Assembly (NCBI GenBank): GCA_012934845.2
Contig: WNNJ02002915.1
Coordinates: forward strand, 39,626-103,625
From: Pomphorhynchus laevis
Taxonomy: Eukaryota; Acanthocephala; Palaeacanthocephala; Echinorhynchida; Pomphorhynchidae
Direction: 5' to 3'
DNA length: 64,000 nucleotides
A model generated the notes under the pieces. That model saw only the letters and a list, made by a program, of their open reading frames with translations. It searched no databases and had not been told where the DNA came from. Below, one piece after another: positions 45,434-54,662 of the stretch (within the stretch, counting starts at the first letter, position 1; every line of letters begins with the position of its first letter). The position numbers and the translations under genes are program-made.

Positions 45434-46380
45434 GTGAGTTTAAAACTGAACCACAGATGATTAACATCTGTTTCCTACATTGTATGATTAATATTTAATG
45501 ATATTTAATGTTTAATAATATAATTCTTCTGAAATGTCACTGATTTTGGACATTCTATAAATAATGTTTTCATTAAACACAAATTATTACATTTGTTTAA
45601 ATTATATTAGGAAAAATATAAATCAATTTATTATAAGGTCTTATAATAAATATATATAAATATTATATATATATCAAAATGTAAAATGTTTGTACATTTT
45701 TTCTGTAAAATTCAAATATTTCTTTGCATTTACCCTTTAATGTGTCATTCGATAATTCTCATTTGTAAAGAATTATACACTTGTAGTCATTAGTTTTTCT
45801 CAGCTCATTTTTGTTTCCCACTGAGTTTAAACAGAAATATCTTTAATTCAAACCAGAAATATCTTTATTCAAACCGAAATAGGCAAACATTTTATTAAAT
45901 TTGGCAAACTTATAATTTGTTTGTGAACGTTAAATTTTATTTTTTTTAGAAAGGATTAATAAAAAATATATTTTTAAATTTTTAAGTTTATTTCAAAGAT
46001 TTTACGTAAAATTAAGTAAAATCAATTTCTATTGACACGAATTGAACAATAATTTATTATTTATCCATAAAATCTTTTTACTCAAAGTTAAAATTTACTT
46101 TTAATAATCCATCGTCAATTTATATTTTCGGAAAAATTGCTCTACACGATGCACATAATAAATTACCATAACAGCTTCATAACAGCTTTTATAATAAATA
46201 AATTTAAATATTAATTGTATACAATTCAATAATAAAAATTGTATATATTTTATTTCTCTAGAAATAAATAAAAAACAAATCCCTTATATTATTATCTGGA
46301 ATATTAAAATTTCATTGGTTTTAAATTGATTAAAATATCGACAAAGGAGTCAATTTAAAGACCATAACAGCTTCATACAA
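45434..46380. other. SGF29 large intron, 5' part
   Basis: AT-rich sequence without recognised elements, ahead of the LINE remnants starting near 46380. Confidence 0.35.
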
Positions 46381-47025
46381 AGATCCGGATTTGGGTAAGT
46401 GCCAAAAAATGTCAACACGTTCGCATACAATGTATGTTTGCTCTAAGGCGAAGTGGACAATTGATTCACGTTCGCTGATCAATGTAGATCGTAAGTGCCT
46501 TCGAGTTATGTCACATGCAATTATTCTGAGTATCTGGCGGTACGCTTGCCCATCTTGTTATTCAACTACTATCGAAGATAATAATCGTTTGGAGTACGTT
46601 TTTCTATCTGCTACAAAATTAAAAGGTCTCACTTTGTTACACAGGCCGTTTAGTGCACTTAGGCTAGCTTGACTGCGTTACCTACGTGACAGGGTTAACC
46701 TAAGATTTGTATTGAAAATTCTGCACACTCGAAAACATCTCCTATCGCGTATATTGCATCTGCAGGATCAGCCGTCCCTCCTGAGCATTCTTTGATGCTT
46801 AAATTGACTATAGTCCTTTCAACGCATGTTCAAGTGTTTAAAATGTTTCTGGGTAACGACCTTTTTACTAGATGCCGGCGTCTAAAACATATTTAAGTGC
46901 TATCTATCATTTGTATGCTTTCTTTTTTTCATTTGCTCAATTGTGATGCGACTTGTAGGGAGCTATAACTCATGATGTTTTCCACTTTATAAATAAATAA
47001 TATTTTTCACTAAAATATTCAGATT
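46380..47025 (+). pseudogene. LINE 3' remnant (sense to SGF29)
   Basis: A frame with SIWRYACPSCYSTTIEDNNR, LEYVFLSATKLKGLTLL and then, after a stop, LRYLRDRVNLRFV resembles a CR1-type ORF2 C-terminus (RYACPVWH; LExVQRRATKL). It is followed by a 3' UTR (gcgacttgtagggagctata) ending in ataaataaata. The final 100 bp (46926-47025) is the left direct repeat of LINE-E, so LINE-E landed in this tail. Confidence 0.6.
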
Positions 47026-47132
47026 TATTCTTCCATTTTACGGCCTCAGGTCCGAGGGGATCTGAGCCCACTTACCGATCCAACACGCCGCCTTCCGACT
47101 GAACCACCCAGGGTCTTTCACCCCCGAAGAAT

Positions 47133-49493
47133 TTAATCGAGACGGACCATGCTGGGTAAATGAGAGACGAGGAGCTTAAGAAACCTTAGCCTTTGCTCTG
47201 GGGGACGTCCTCTCGAAAAGAAGACTAATCCCAAGATAGCCCAAGCCCCCGATAGGCGCACCTGGGTTTTCCCTTTCAATGACAAATGTTGACCCCGCTT
47301 CAGGACCCACCTAGCTTTCTTCAGGATACGTTTGAATCTATCCAGGTCAGCTTTCGCCGACCAGTTCACCGTAACGGTGAACCCCAGGTATTTTACTCGA
47401 CTTGTAAAGGTGGGGAGTGGTTCAGAGGCAAATATGGAGGAGAGCGCAGAGAAGGCTAGTCTCTTAAGTTTTTGATTTGTTGTAGGGGATCCATGAAAGA
47501 CTACCACCTGCGATTTTGCAGAGTTTAAAATAAGATTGGATTGGGGTAGCTGATCTTTTAATCTTGAAAAGAAACGGCTGATGTCAGAGACTACGTCTTT
47601 ACACCTGCGTCCAGTGAACAGGGCTGTGGTGTCATCAGCGTACACCACTAGACGTTGTTCGCGTTTAAATATTTTGAATAGTTTAATGGATGCAGCAAGG
47701 TATAAGATAGGAGAAAGTGGGGAACCTTGAGGCACACCCGTAATAGGGTAGAACTGACGCGCATCAGGGTCGTCTTCATAGTAAAATCGCTTGGTATACA
47801 GCAGGATCTCCACTCTGTTCACAATTCTCGCAGGCAACCCGAGGGACCTGAGAGAAGAGATCACAAAAGGAATGGAGATGCGGTCAAATGCAGCAGAAAA
47901 GTCAAGAAAAACAGCCACAACTAGATGATGGCTATTATCCCGACAACACTGCTCCACCTCACTAACTGCTGAATGGACCGAGCGACCTTTGACGAACCCA
48001 TTAAAACATGGAGGGATCAAATTACGCCTACTTAAATTGTCGCGGATTTTACGCGCAAGCGCTGTTTCGTAAATCGACACGAGGGCATTTTGAATCGAAA
48101 TGGGTCCCAGATCTTTATGGCATGAACAAGATTTTTCTTGGGAATAAAAACACGCTCACTAATATTGATGCCTGCTACATCGGATGGGGAGGCTAAAAGC
48201 ATTGTGACGGCCACCTCTCTTCTCTGATCAGCTGTCAAAAGCTGACAGACCCGAGAAGAAAGTGGAGCGACGGATTTGGAGGTGCCGGGAGTGGACCCCA
48301 GGAGTTAAGGATATCCGTAACAGATAGATCTCTACTCATGAAGTTACACGAAGGTGTGATTGGTTGAGGTGATCGAGTGGCTCCATAGTTGTGTAGGGGT
48401 AGTGACTCATATAAAACTTTATCAAGGCCTACATTCACTATCAAACCCAATGCTCTATCCTTACAGCGAACAAACTTCTCTCTCTTGAAAATCTTCCAAA
48501 AGGAAGACTGATAAGGATTAAGACGAGCAATACTCGTGATATCCCTACTCATCTGGAACCTATATCTAGTGCTCCAGTATTCATTCGAGAGAGCCTGTCT
48601 GGCGGAAACAGAGAGATTAAGGAGGTTAAGCAATTTCGCTAGGACCAAGAGTTTTGTCGGAGTGGGATTGTATATACCACCTTCATAGGTAGTCGATAAA
48701 ATCGCGGTAGCTTGCGAAAAGAGGTAGGTATTAAATTCGGTCAAACTCTCATTTCTTATTCTGGGAAAGAGTTTGATCACCGCTTGAAAGAAGGCAACTT
48801 TGATCGGATCAAAGTGAAACCTCTTTCGAAGCAACGTATCTTCTTCAATTCTCCAAAGAATTAGGTCATGAGAGGTGGACAATTGCAGACGCGACTGCGC
48901 CGTGTAGAGGGGTATTAAGAACCACATAGAGTGAAGCAGTAAAATGTCGAGGATTGAATTTGTTGATATGCAATGAAAGGTAAGGGAAGGTGGTTTGTGA
49001 ATAAGATAACTATTCCTAGCTCTGCGAAGTGCTGCATTAATCCAACGACCAGTTCTGTCGTTGAAATCCCCAAGTATCATGTCGTAGCCGCTGTCGATAA
49101 TACTATCCAGGGTGACACGGTTCTTGTGTATCTCCCCTGGACGGATGTAGACATTGGCTAGACTGAGGCGTTTACCGTTCTTATATAGTGAAACTACTAA
49201 ACAAGACATGGCTGGACATGAAAAGTTTAATAGCAGGGAGGACCTTAAGGAGCACTTAACTAAGGTCAAGAGTGCTTGAGATGAAGAGGAGTGAGGTGGG
49301 GTTATGTACGGACTATAGTGGGAACAAATGTGCTTTGGGATATATCGAGTAATGTCCTGGGGGAAGACGGATAGACCGCATCTCCTAAAGGACTATAACA
49401 TCTGCATTTCTACCAGATAAAAGTCTTAAGGCAGAAGCACCTCCCGAATTCCACTGAAAGATATTCAGTGAAAAAGGCTCACGAGTACTCTGC
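47133..49493 (-). pseudogene. LINE-E ORF2 (endonuclease and RT), lightly broken
   Basis: Starts near 49493 with LNIFQWNSGGASALRLL, the usual endonuclease opening. Then come a stop, NVYIRPGE and DMILGDFNDRTGRW (catalytic D/N), and TSHDLILW (the SDH position reads SHD). The linker runs to 48235. A shift leads through SERVFIPKKNLVH and RDNLSRRNLIPPCFNGFVKG to RT motifs VAVFLDFSAAFDRISI, GVPQGSPLSPILYLA, LVVYADDTTALF (catalytic ADD) and KSQVVVFHG, ending at 47133. GxPQGSPLSP and the arrangement fit the I/Jockey/R1 group. About three frameshifts or stops. Confidence 0.8.
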
Positions 49494-49539
49494 ATTGTGT
49501 TGGATTAGTTGGATGGGGGATTGCCTACCTAGAAGGAGC

Positions 49540-50703
49540 TAGGAATGGGAAGGTTTTTCTTCCGTCGCTAGAAGCATCCTCGGTAGGTACTTGCCCATGG
49601 GTAGCGTCTTAATTTCCCCGAGATGTCTTCTTTCCTTAACGCATCTTCCCCATCTTGATAGGAGGGATGATATGGGCCGAAGCCCCCTTCTTCTTTGATA
49701 CGGGAACGGCAGGTGTAGGCAGGACTTGATTTGCAAAGAAGGCTGAGAGAAGAGTTGAAACCAGATCTTTGACCTCTTTTATAGCCGTGTTAACACGGGC
49801 ATCTACTATACGAAGAAGGTCTCTATCATCCATTCTCGATGCTATGTGAGCGTAAGATTCTGGAGCCTTCGTTTGCGAAGACTTGAAGATGGATTTGCAA
49901 TAACTTTTGAAGTGCGTACATTTCCTGGACCAAGCAGGATGGCCCCACCACAGTTCGAATAGGCGGGGAGCCTAGCATTTTTGGTCAGAATTAAGGGCTG
50001 AGTAGGAGGTAGAGGCACATATTCCACAGGTATTCTGCTTACAGCATCCTGACGACTAGTGCCCCATGTATGGCACTGGTTGCAGTGGGGGAGGTGTATT
50101 CTTCCGTACCAGTTATCGAGAAGCGGAGGTTATAGCCTAAGAAAGGGTTGCAGGCTGTCATAGAAAGTAACTCCGCCTGCTCTATGGGCGCCGAGTAAAA
50201 GCCAATAGGCAGAGGGAAGCCGCTCTTCCCTGTAATAGTGCGGAGATTCGTTACTTTAAATGTATTTTGAAGAGCTTGTATGTAATTATCCTCCAAATGA
50301 TTGGAAATCTTCACTGAGGCAAGAATCGGTTTGATCTGTATAATGCCAAAGTCCACTAGTAAGGACTCAAAAAGTTTTTATAGCTTTTTAGAATGTCCGA
50401 GGTTGTAAAGGATATCTTGATTTCGGTCTCATAAAATTTAATTGATTTAAATAAAACCATATTTGAATATTTGTCAGCGAATGAACGAAGAAAGGTGTTA
50501 AACAGATTCTGCCTTTCTATCGGCCTAAGTAGCTTTTTAATTGCAAGATCTTTTAACTTTGAGATGGGAGGGAATACCTCCACATCCCCCGTAACAAAAG
50601 AAACGTTACTAACCTTTCTATCTGTAAGATTAGCAGTTGATTTTACCTGAAGATATTATAAAATTGTTTGCATTTCCTACCTTTTTCCCAGCAAAATCCT
50701 TTT
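49540..50703 (-). pseudogene. LINE-E ORF1 (gag-like)
   Basis: A likely start is the ATG near 50703 (MKKDFAGKKVGN); after a shift it reads LTDRKVSNVSFVTGDVEVFP and further pieces down to 49540. About residue 220 onward there is a Cys/His cluster (GHPAWSRKCTHFKSYCK in one frame)suggesting a CCHC zinc knuckle, as in gag-like ORF1 proteins of I/Jockey LINEs. At least three frameshifts. The region ends with a Lys/Pro-rich segment (PVSKKKGASAHIIPP). Confidence 0.6.
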
Positions 50704-50882
50704 TCATTAATCGTTCGAAAGTCACTTTACTGCACAATTTTTTTGGAATATTTAAAGAAATTGTTTTTGCAAATGAAAAAAGTTTTCATTTGCTCAATTG
50801 TGATGCGACTTGTAGGGAGCCATAACTCATGATGTTTTCTACTTTATAAATAAATAATATTTTTCACTAAAATATTCGGATT

Positions 50883-51049
50883 CGTTAAAAAATAATGAAT
50901 TTTGAGAAAATTGAATTATCATTCTGGTAATATGTATTACCAGAATGTGCCGTTTATGCATTTAATAAAATGTATATATAATAAATGTATTATCACTCCA
51001 GTGGTTTGCGAGCATGTAACGAAGATAGGGTTGCGCAAATGATGCTACT
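50883..51049. other. Sequence between the LINE-E copies
   Basis: Short AT-rich spacer, nothing recognised apart from a ggtaatatgtattaccag-type palindrome near 50926-50943. Confidence 0.3.
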
Positions 51050-51450
51050 TTTGCGTTCTGAGTAAATTCCACGACATCCTTCTTACCTTCCCATTTTATA
51101 TAAATAAATAAAGATTTTATTAAAAATAAACATGCAGGATAATATCATTAACAGAAGACAGTTACTATCAAGCCTTTATCTAATCTTCTTCAAGATGAAT
51201 TGACAATCTTCAAAGTTGCATGTCAGTCTTCTTTAAAACATTATGGCCTCAAATCCATGGGGATCTGAGCCCCCCAACCGATCCAACACGCCGCCTTCCG
51301 ACTGAACCACCCTGGGTCTTTCACCCCCGATGGATCCAATCGGTGCGGACTATGCTGGGTAAACGAGAGACGAGGAGCTTCAGGAACCTTAAGTAACCTC
51401 ATTTGCGTTCTGAGTAAATTCCACGACATCCTTCTTACCTTCCCATTTTA
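51050..51450 (-). mobile_element. LINE-E 3' fragment flanked by 49-bp direct repeats
   Basis: 51050-51098 and 51402-51450 are identical (tttgcgttctgagtaaattc ... ttcccatttta). Between them, 51238-51395 (minus) matches the LINE-E 3' end at 47041-47180: the C-terminal sequence, then the tRNA-like block (51259-51309). 51099-51237 is AT-rich sequence not matched in the other copy. A very short 5'-truncated insertion. Confidence 0.8.
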
Positions 51451-51993
51451 CAATTCCTTATATATGAAGGAATTGACCAAGTTCTGAAATGCTATTCGGA
51501 TGCACACATATTTTTCTGGCTAATTCAATGCTACTTTTATTTTTACATATGCATTTAGAAAATTGATCACCAGCTTTCTTAAACGAAACCTTTGAAAGGC
51601 AATTTCATTTTATACACGAAATATTACATTGGTGCTTAGAATTTGATGTTATACGTGAATAAAGTTTAGTTTGTTCATCTTTTGTCATTTGTCTTTATTA
51701 TTTCTATCGCACGACGCGACAGTTAATCGAATATATATAACTGTGATTAGCAAGTATTCATCACACATAAAATTTGCGACGAAATGAAATACACGGAAGA
51801 ACTACAGACGGATTTGGACATAAGCTCGACATTGGCATAACTTTATTTAATAAAAGTATTTTATAATTTTTATATTGACATTTTAAATGCGTTTTTTATT
51901 CTAAACGCTTAAAATATTTATTAGTTTAGCTAAGTCTAATTTAAAACTGATTAAGTTTATTTTTTGACTCATAAGATTTTCTCTAAATAGCTA
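51451..51993. other. SGF29 intron, unassigned repeats
   Basis: aaagtttagtttg...ttgtcatttgtctttatta near 51661 recurs near 52022 (aaagtttagtttgcttatat, gttatttgtctttattaa). These are decayed copies of an unknown repeat. No coding sequence. Confidence 0.4.
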
Positions 51994-52162
51994 AAAAGCT
52001 TGCAATTAGATTGCGTGAAAAAAGTTTAGTTTGCTTATATGTTTGTTATTTGTCTTTATTAAGAAATAATTCCAATACAACTTTTTAATTAACACGAACA
52101 GGAAAGTATAAACCTGCATCCTTTTTTACAACATTCGTCGGGAAGCTTAACCAGGAATGCGC

Positions 52163-52250
52163 CTACCACAGACGCCTAGCCTACTATGAGGCGTTTCGAC
52201 GTCAAGTCTACTTATCACTACAGGGTGGTCTCATCAGTGTTACCCTGTAG
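52163..52250 (-). ncRNA. Hammerhead ribozyme (type I)
   Basis: Minus strand, 5' to 3': stem I strand CTAC-AGGGTA-ACA (52250-52238); CTGATGA (52237-52231); stem II closed by GAC (52230-52228) and GTC (52200-52198) with a large 27-nt loop; GAAA (52197-52194); stem III ACGCC/GGCGT (52194-52190 with 52176-52172) and a 13-nt loop; cleavage triplet GTC ending at 52171; then TGT-G-GTAG (52170-52163), which pairs with ACA and CTAC. All catalytic nucleotides and all three stems are present. Confidence 0.85.
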
Positions 52251-52300
52251 CTACACAACTTCGACGGTACTTAATCCTCAGTAAACCTCTAAAGGAATTC

Positions 52301-52344
52301 ACTAAGCGCACGCTCCTCCACCGGTGGAGGAGCGTGCGCTTAGT
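52301..52344. repeat. 44-bp perfect palindrome
   Basis: ctaagcgcacgctcctccacc followed at once by its exact reverse complement, extended one base pair outward, with no loop. It is GC-rich in an AT-rich region, 50 bp from the hammerhead and inside the same repeat-flanked unit. Confidence 0.95.
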
Positions 52345-52766
52345 CTAATTTAAAAGCTTGCAATTAGATTGCTTGTGAATCGTTATTATGTATATTGGAT
52401 AATTATATTTAGTAATTTATATCATTTTATGGACTTTTTATCGCACTCACCGGAACTAGTGGAAAGCTTAATATTTACAATTTACAAGTTGAGAAAAATG
52501 AGGTCTTAGTGATGATGTTCGCACATCAGATTGGGCACATCTTTATTTTCGTAGATGATCAATGTGCAAGTCAATGGTACTTTTACATGAAATAATTATA
52601 AAATATTTTTCTCCGAAATATCAAAGTATAATATTATTTCTAACTATAATAAAGTGAATTTTAAAATAAATTGAATACCAGTTTTGCAATATTATTGGGA
52701 CTCTATAAATAGTTAATAAGTCGTACTGAAAATGTGTTTTATAGAAAGTACAAATAAAGTTAAATT

Positions 52767-53080
52767 TAAAGAATTATTGGATCTGGATCAAAAAAAGGAA
52801 AAAAATTGTATTTGATATTTCGCTAACCTCTGTTTGCATCTTTAAAGAATTATTGGATCTGAATTAAAGAAGGAAAATTTTATTTGATATTTCGCTAATA
52901 TCTGTTCGCATCTTTAAATAATTATTGGATTTGGATCAAAAAAGACGAAAATTTTATTTGATATTTTGCTAAGCTAAGTTAAGGTGAATATTTAATTTAG
53001 GATTGTTGGAGCTGGGTCAAAATAAAATTTATTTTTTTAAATAAATTTGAGTGATATTTCGCTAACCTCTGTTGGGTACT
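52767..53080 (+). repeat. RepA tandem array
   Basis: About four units of 70-75 bp, each with attattggatctg(g/a)at(c/t)aaa, atttgatatttcgctaa and ctctgtttgcatcttt. The last unit is most diverged. It is the RepA core repeated head to tail; single copies lie at 611, 1351, 1701 and, inverted, 57424. Confidence 0.75.
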
Positions 53081-53436
53081 CTAAGTCGGGTGACTGAAAA
53101 ACGTTTTTATAAAAAATAAACGTTGATCAAAATAAGCCAATCAAATTGAACTGCGCATCGCGAGATTTACAAGCATATATTTATTTATAAGCTTATAATT
53201 ATATCAAACTTATTAAATATTAGACAGTTCGCAAATTCATCATGTAAAGATTTAAGATTATGTATATTAAATGAAAATATACTATGAATATAGTTAAATA
53301 ATGATCAGTTAAAAGTTAAGTTCATTTTGTTATTAAATTTTTAACTTGATAATTGTGATAAAAAGTCTTGTGTTTACACTTGAGTATTTAAAATATCACA
53401 AAATATCAATTATGATAATTAACGCTACAAATTTAG

Positions 53437-53765
53437 CATACCGCCCGGATGCGGAACATCTTCCGATTCAAACAGCAAATTTAAAGTCGGCGACAGAGTT
53501 GCAATGCAAGTGGTATCTTCATCATCCGGCTGTAATTGGATATTGGGAGAAATAAGCTTTATTCGTAAAGGCTCACCAGGTGTATATGAGGTCGAGGACG
53601 TCGACACTGAAAACAGCGGAGACAGGTATTTAATACTACTTATTGATCGTAATTTATCATTTTAGCAGATATTTAGCGTCAAAATATATAGCCTTATTCC
53701 ATTTACCATAATTTGGCGAATCAACCCAAATGACTCACAAGGAAGGAGTTTTCCATAAGGGATCG
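53437..53765 (+). CDS. SGF29: SGF29 first Tudor domain exons (53437-53625 and about 53677-53765)
   Basis: The exon after aatttag joins in phase to give IPPGCGTSSDSN, then FKVGDRVAMQVV, CNWILGEISFIRKGS and YEVEDVDTENSGD, the first Tudor repeat. Donor GTATTT at 53626. The next exon, starting at 53677 (intron of 51 nt), reads SLIPFTIIWRINPND, aligning with the family's VIPLP-W-ANPE segment. Then a +1 shift near 53730-53745 is needed to reach EGVFHKGS before donor GTATGC at 53766. Using acceptor 53668 instead keeps the end in frame but puts a TAA at 53709. So either a real lesion, a base error, or unusual splicing is present. Confidence 0.8.
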
Positions 53766-54480
53766 GTATGCCAATATCAATTTCACGTCTCTGATTTACT
53801 TAGTGCTTTGACACAATTCATCGACGAATTCACGTTAACGACACAATTCTATAAATCTACTATAGGTAAAAATTTTAAATGTAGATTTAAGCAGCGAAAT
53901 CATCCCAAATTCGCGAGAGAATTATCAACTGCCGCTGGATCGTCACACCCACATATAATAAGTTATCCGCACCTTTTCGAGTCTGTGTCCCCTCATGTTT
54001 TACGCTATCGCACTATCTCTCATTATCTGATCTCTGCCGAGTGGGATATGTCCATATTCGCAAATTATGATTCTATTGTATGATCGAGAGTATTATTCAA
54101 AGCTTTGATAAAATTTTGAAAATTCCGTGTTCACGTAGCCCCTTCTTTCCAGTGTGAGGGATAATGGTCGTGCATTTTTTACTGGATTCTAAAATAACCT
54201 CATTTAAAGCAACATGCAAATAACCCAGCTCAACGTGTGGTAAAATCGAACTATATACCCTACTTAGATCAATTGTATCTCCCTAAATTAAATCAGCTAA
54301 CTGAGTCTACGTATTGTTATATAATTATAAAATAAACAAAACATAATAATGCTAAATCAAAATTTAATAATTAAATAATAAAATTAATAATTGTTTTTAG
54401 ATTTTCTATAATTTAAATCAAGTTAAAAAATAAAAATAAAAATAAAAAATAAAATTTAAAATAAACGTCATTTTTATGAA
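53766..54480. other. SGF29 second intron, right of exon 4
   Basis: Begins GTATGC. An open stretch to 54083 and a minus-strand stretch near 54070-54260 (PHVELGYLHVALNEV, IIPHTGKKGLREHG) look protein-like but were not recognised; they may be pieces of an element. The RepB block lies at 54400-54487. Confidence 0.35.
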
Positions 54481-54538
54481 TTGACTAATAAATAACAGAC
54501 GTTGTATCAGAATAAGAATTAGAGGTCATCAGGAGGAA

Positions 54539-54595
54539 CTGCTATGCTATCAGGTTTCGGCCCCTAACTCCTCTACCCAACATAGCAGCGGGGCC
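54539..54595 (-). ncRNA. Nested pseudoknot in the Naiad 3' UTR (HDV-like topology)
   Basis: Minus strand: GGCCCC (54595-54590), one base, CTGCTATG (54588-54581), 16 nt, GGGGCC (54564-54559), 12 nt, CATAGCAG (54546-54539). The two perfect helices of 6 and 8 bp cross each other in the P1-P2-P1'-P2' order of HDV-like ribozymes. A clear P4 and catalytic C motif were not found, so ribozyme status is open. Confidence 0.5.
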
Positions 54596-54662
54596 AAATA
54601 CATGCTAATGATGTATTTCCTCTGAAATAACTATCTAGTATCTTATTCTAATGCAAAGTATA

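Larger units (their letters stand above)
46926..50882 (-). mobile_element. LINE-E, I/Jockey-like retrotransposon with 100-bp flanking direct repeats
   Basis: The body is 47026-50782 on the minus strand: ORF1 (about 50703 to 49540), ORF2 (49493 to 47133), and a 3' end with tRNA-like sequence (47057-47106). 46926-47025 and 50783-50882 are direct repeats with three mismatches in 100 bp and constant offset 3857. They look like a very long target-site duplication of the 3' tail of another LINE. The coding frames have a few stops and shifts; otherwise the element is complete. Confidence 0.82.
51994..52372 (-). mobile_element. Hammerhead-bearing unit flanked by 21-bp direct repeats (retrozyme-like)
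   Basis: aaaagcttgcaattagattg(c) stands at 51994-52014 and 52352-52372. The 337 bp between (52015-52351) have no coding capacity. They contain a complete hammerhead (52163-52250, minus) and a 44-bp perfect palindrome (52301-52344). Small noncoding units carrying a type I hammerhead are known in animals as retrozymes and are thought to spread as circular RNAs. Assignment rests on size, ribozyme and flanking repeats. Confidence 0.65.

Noticed and set aside
54539-54595. Twister ribozyme
   Set aside because: The plus strand has CCCCTAAC and CCCAAC words reminiscent of twister, but the required downstream GGAGGG-type elements and their pairings are absent.
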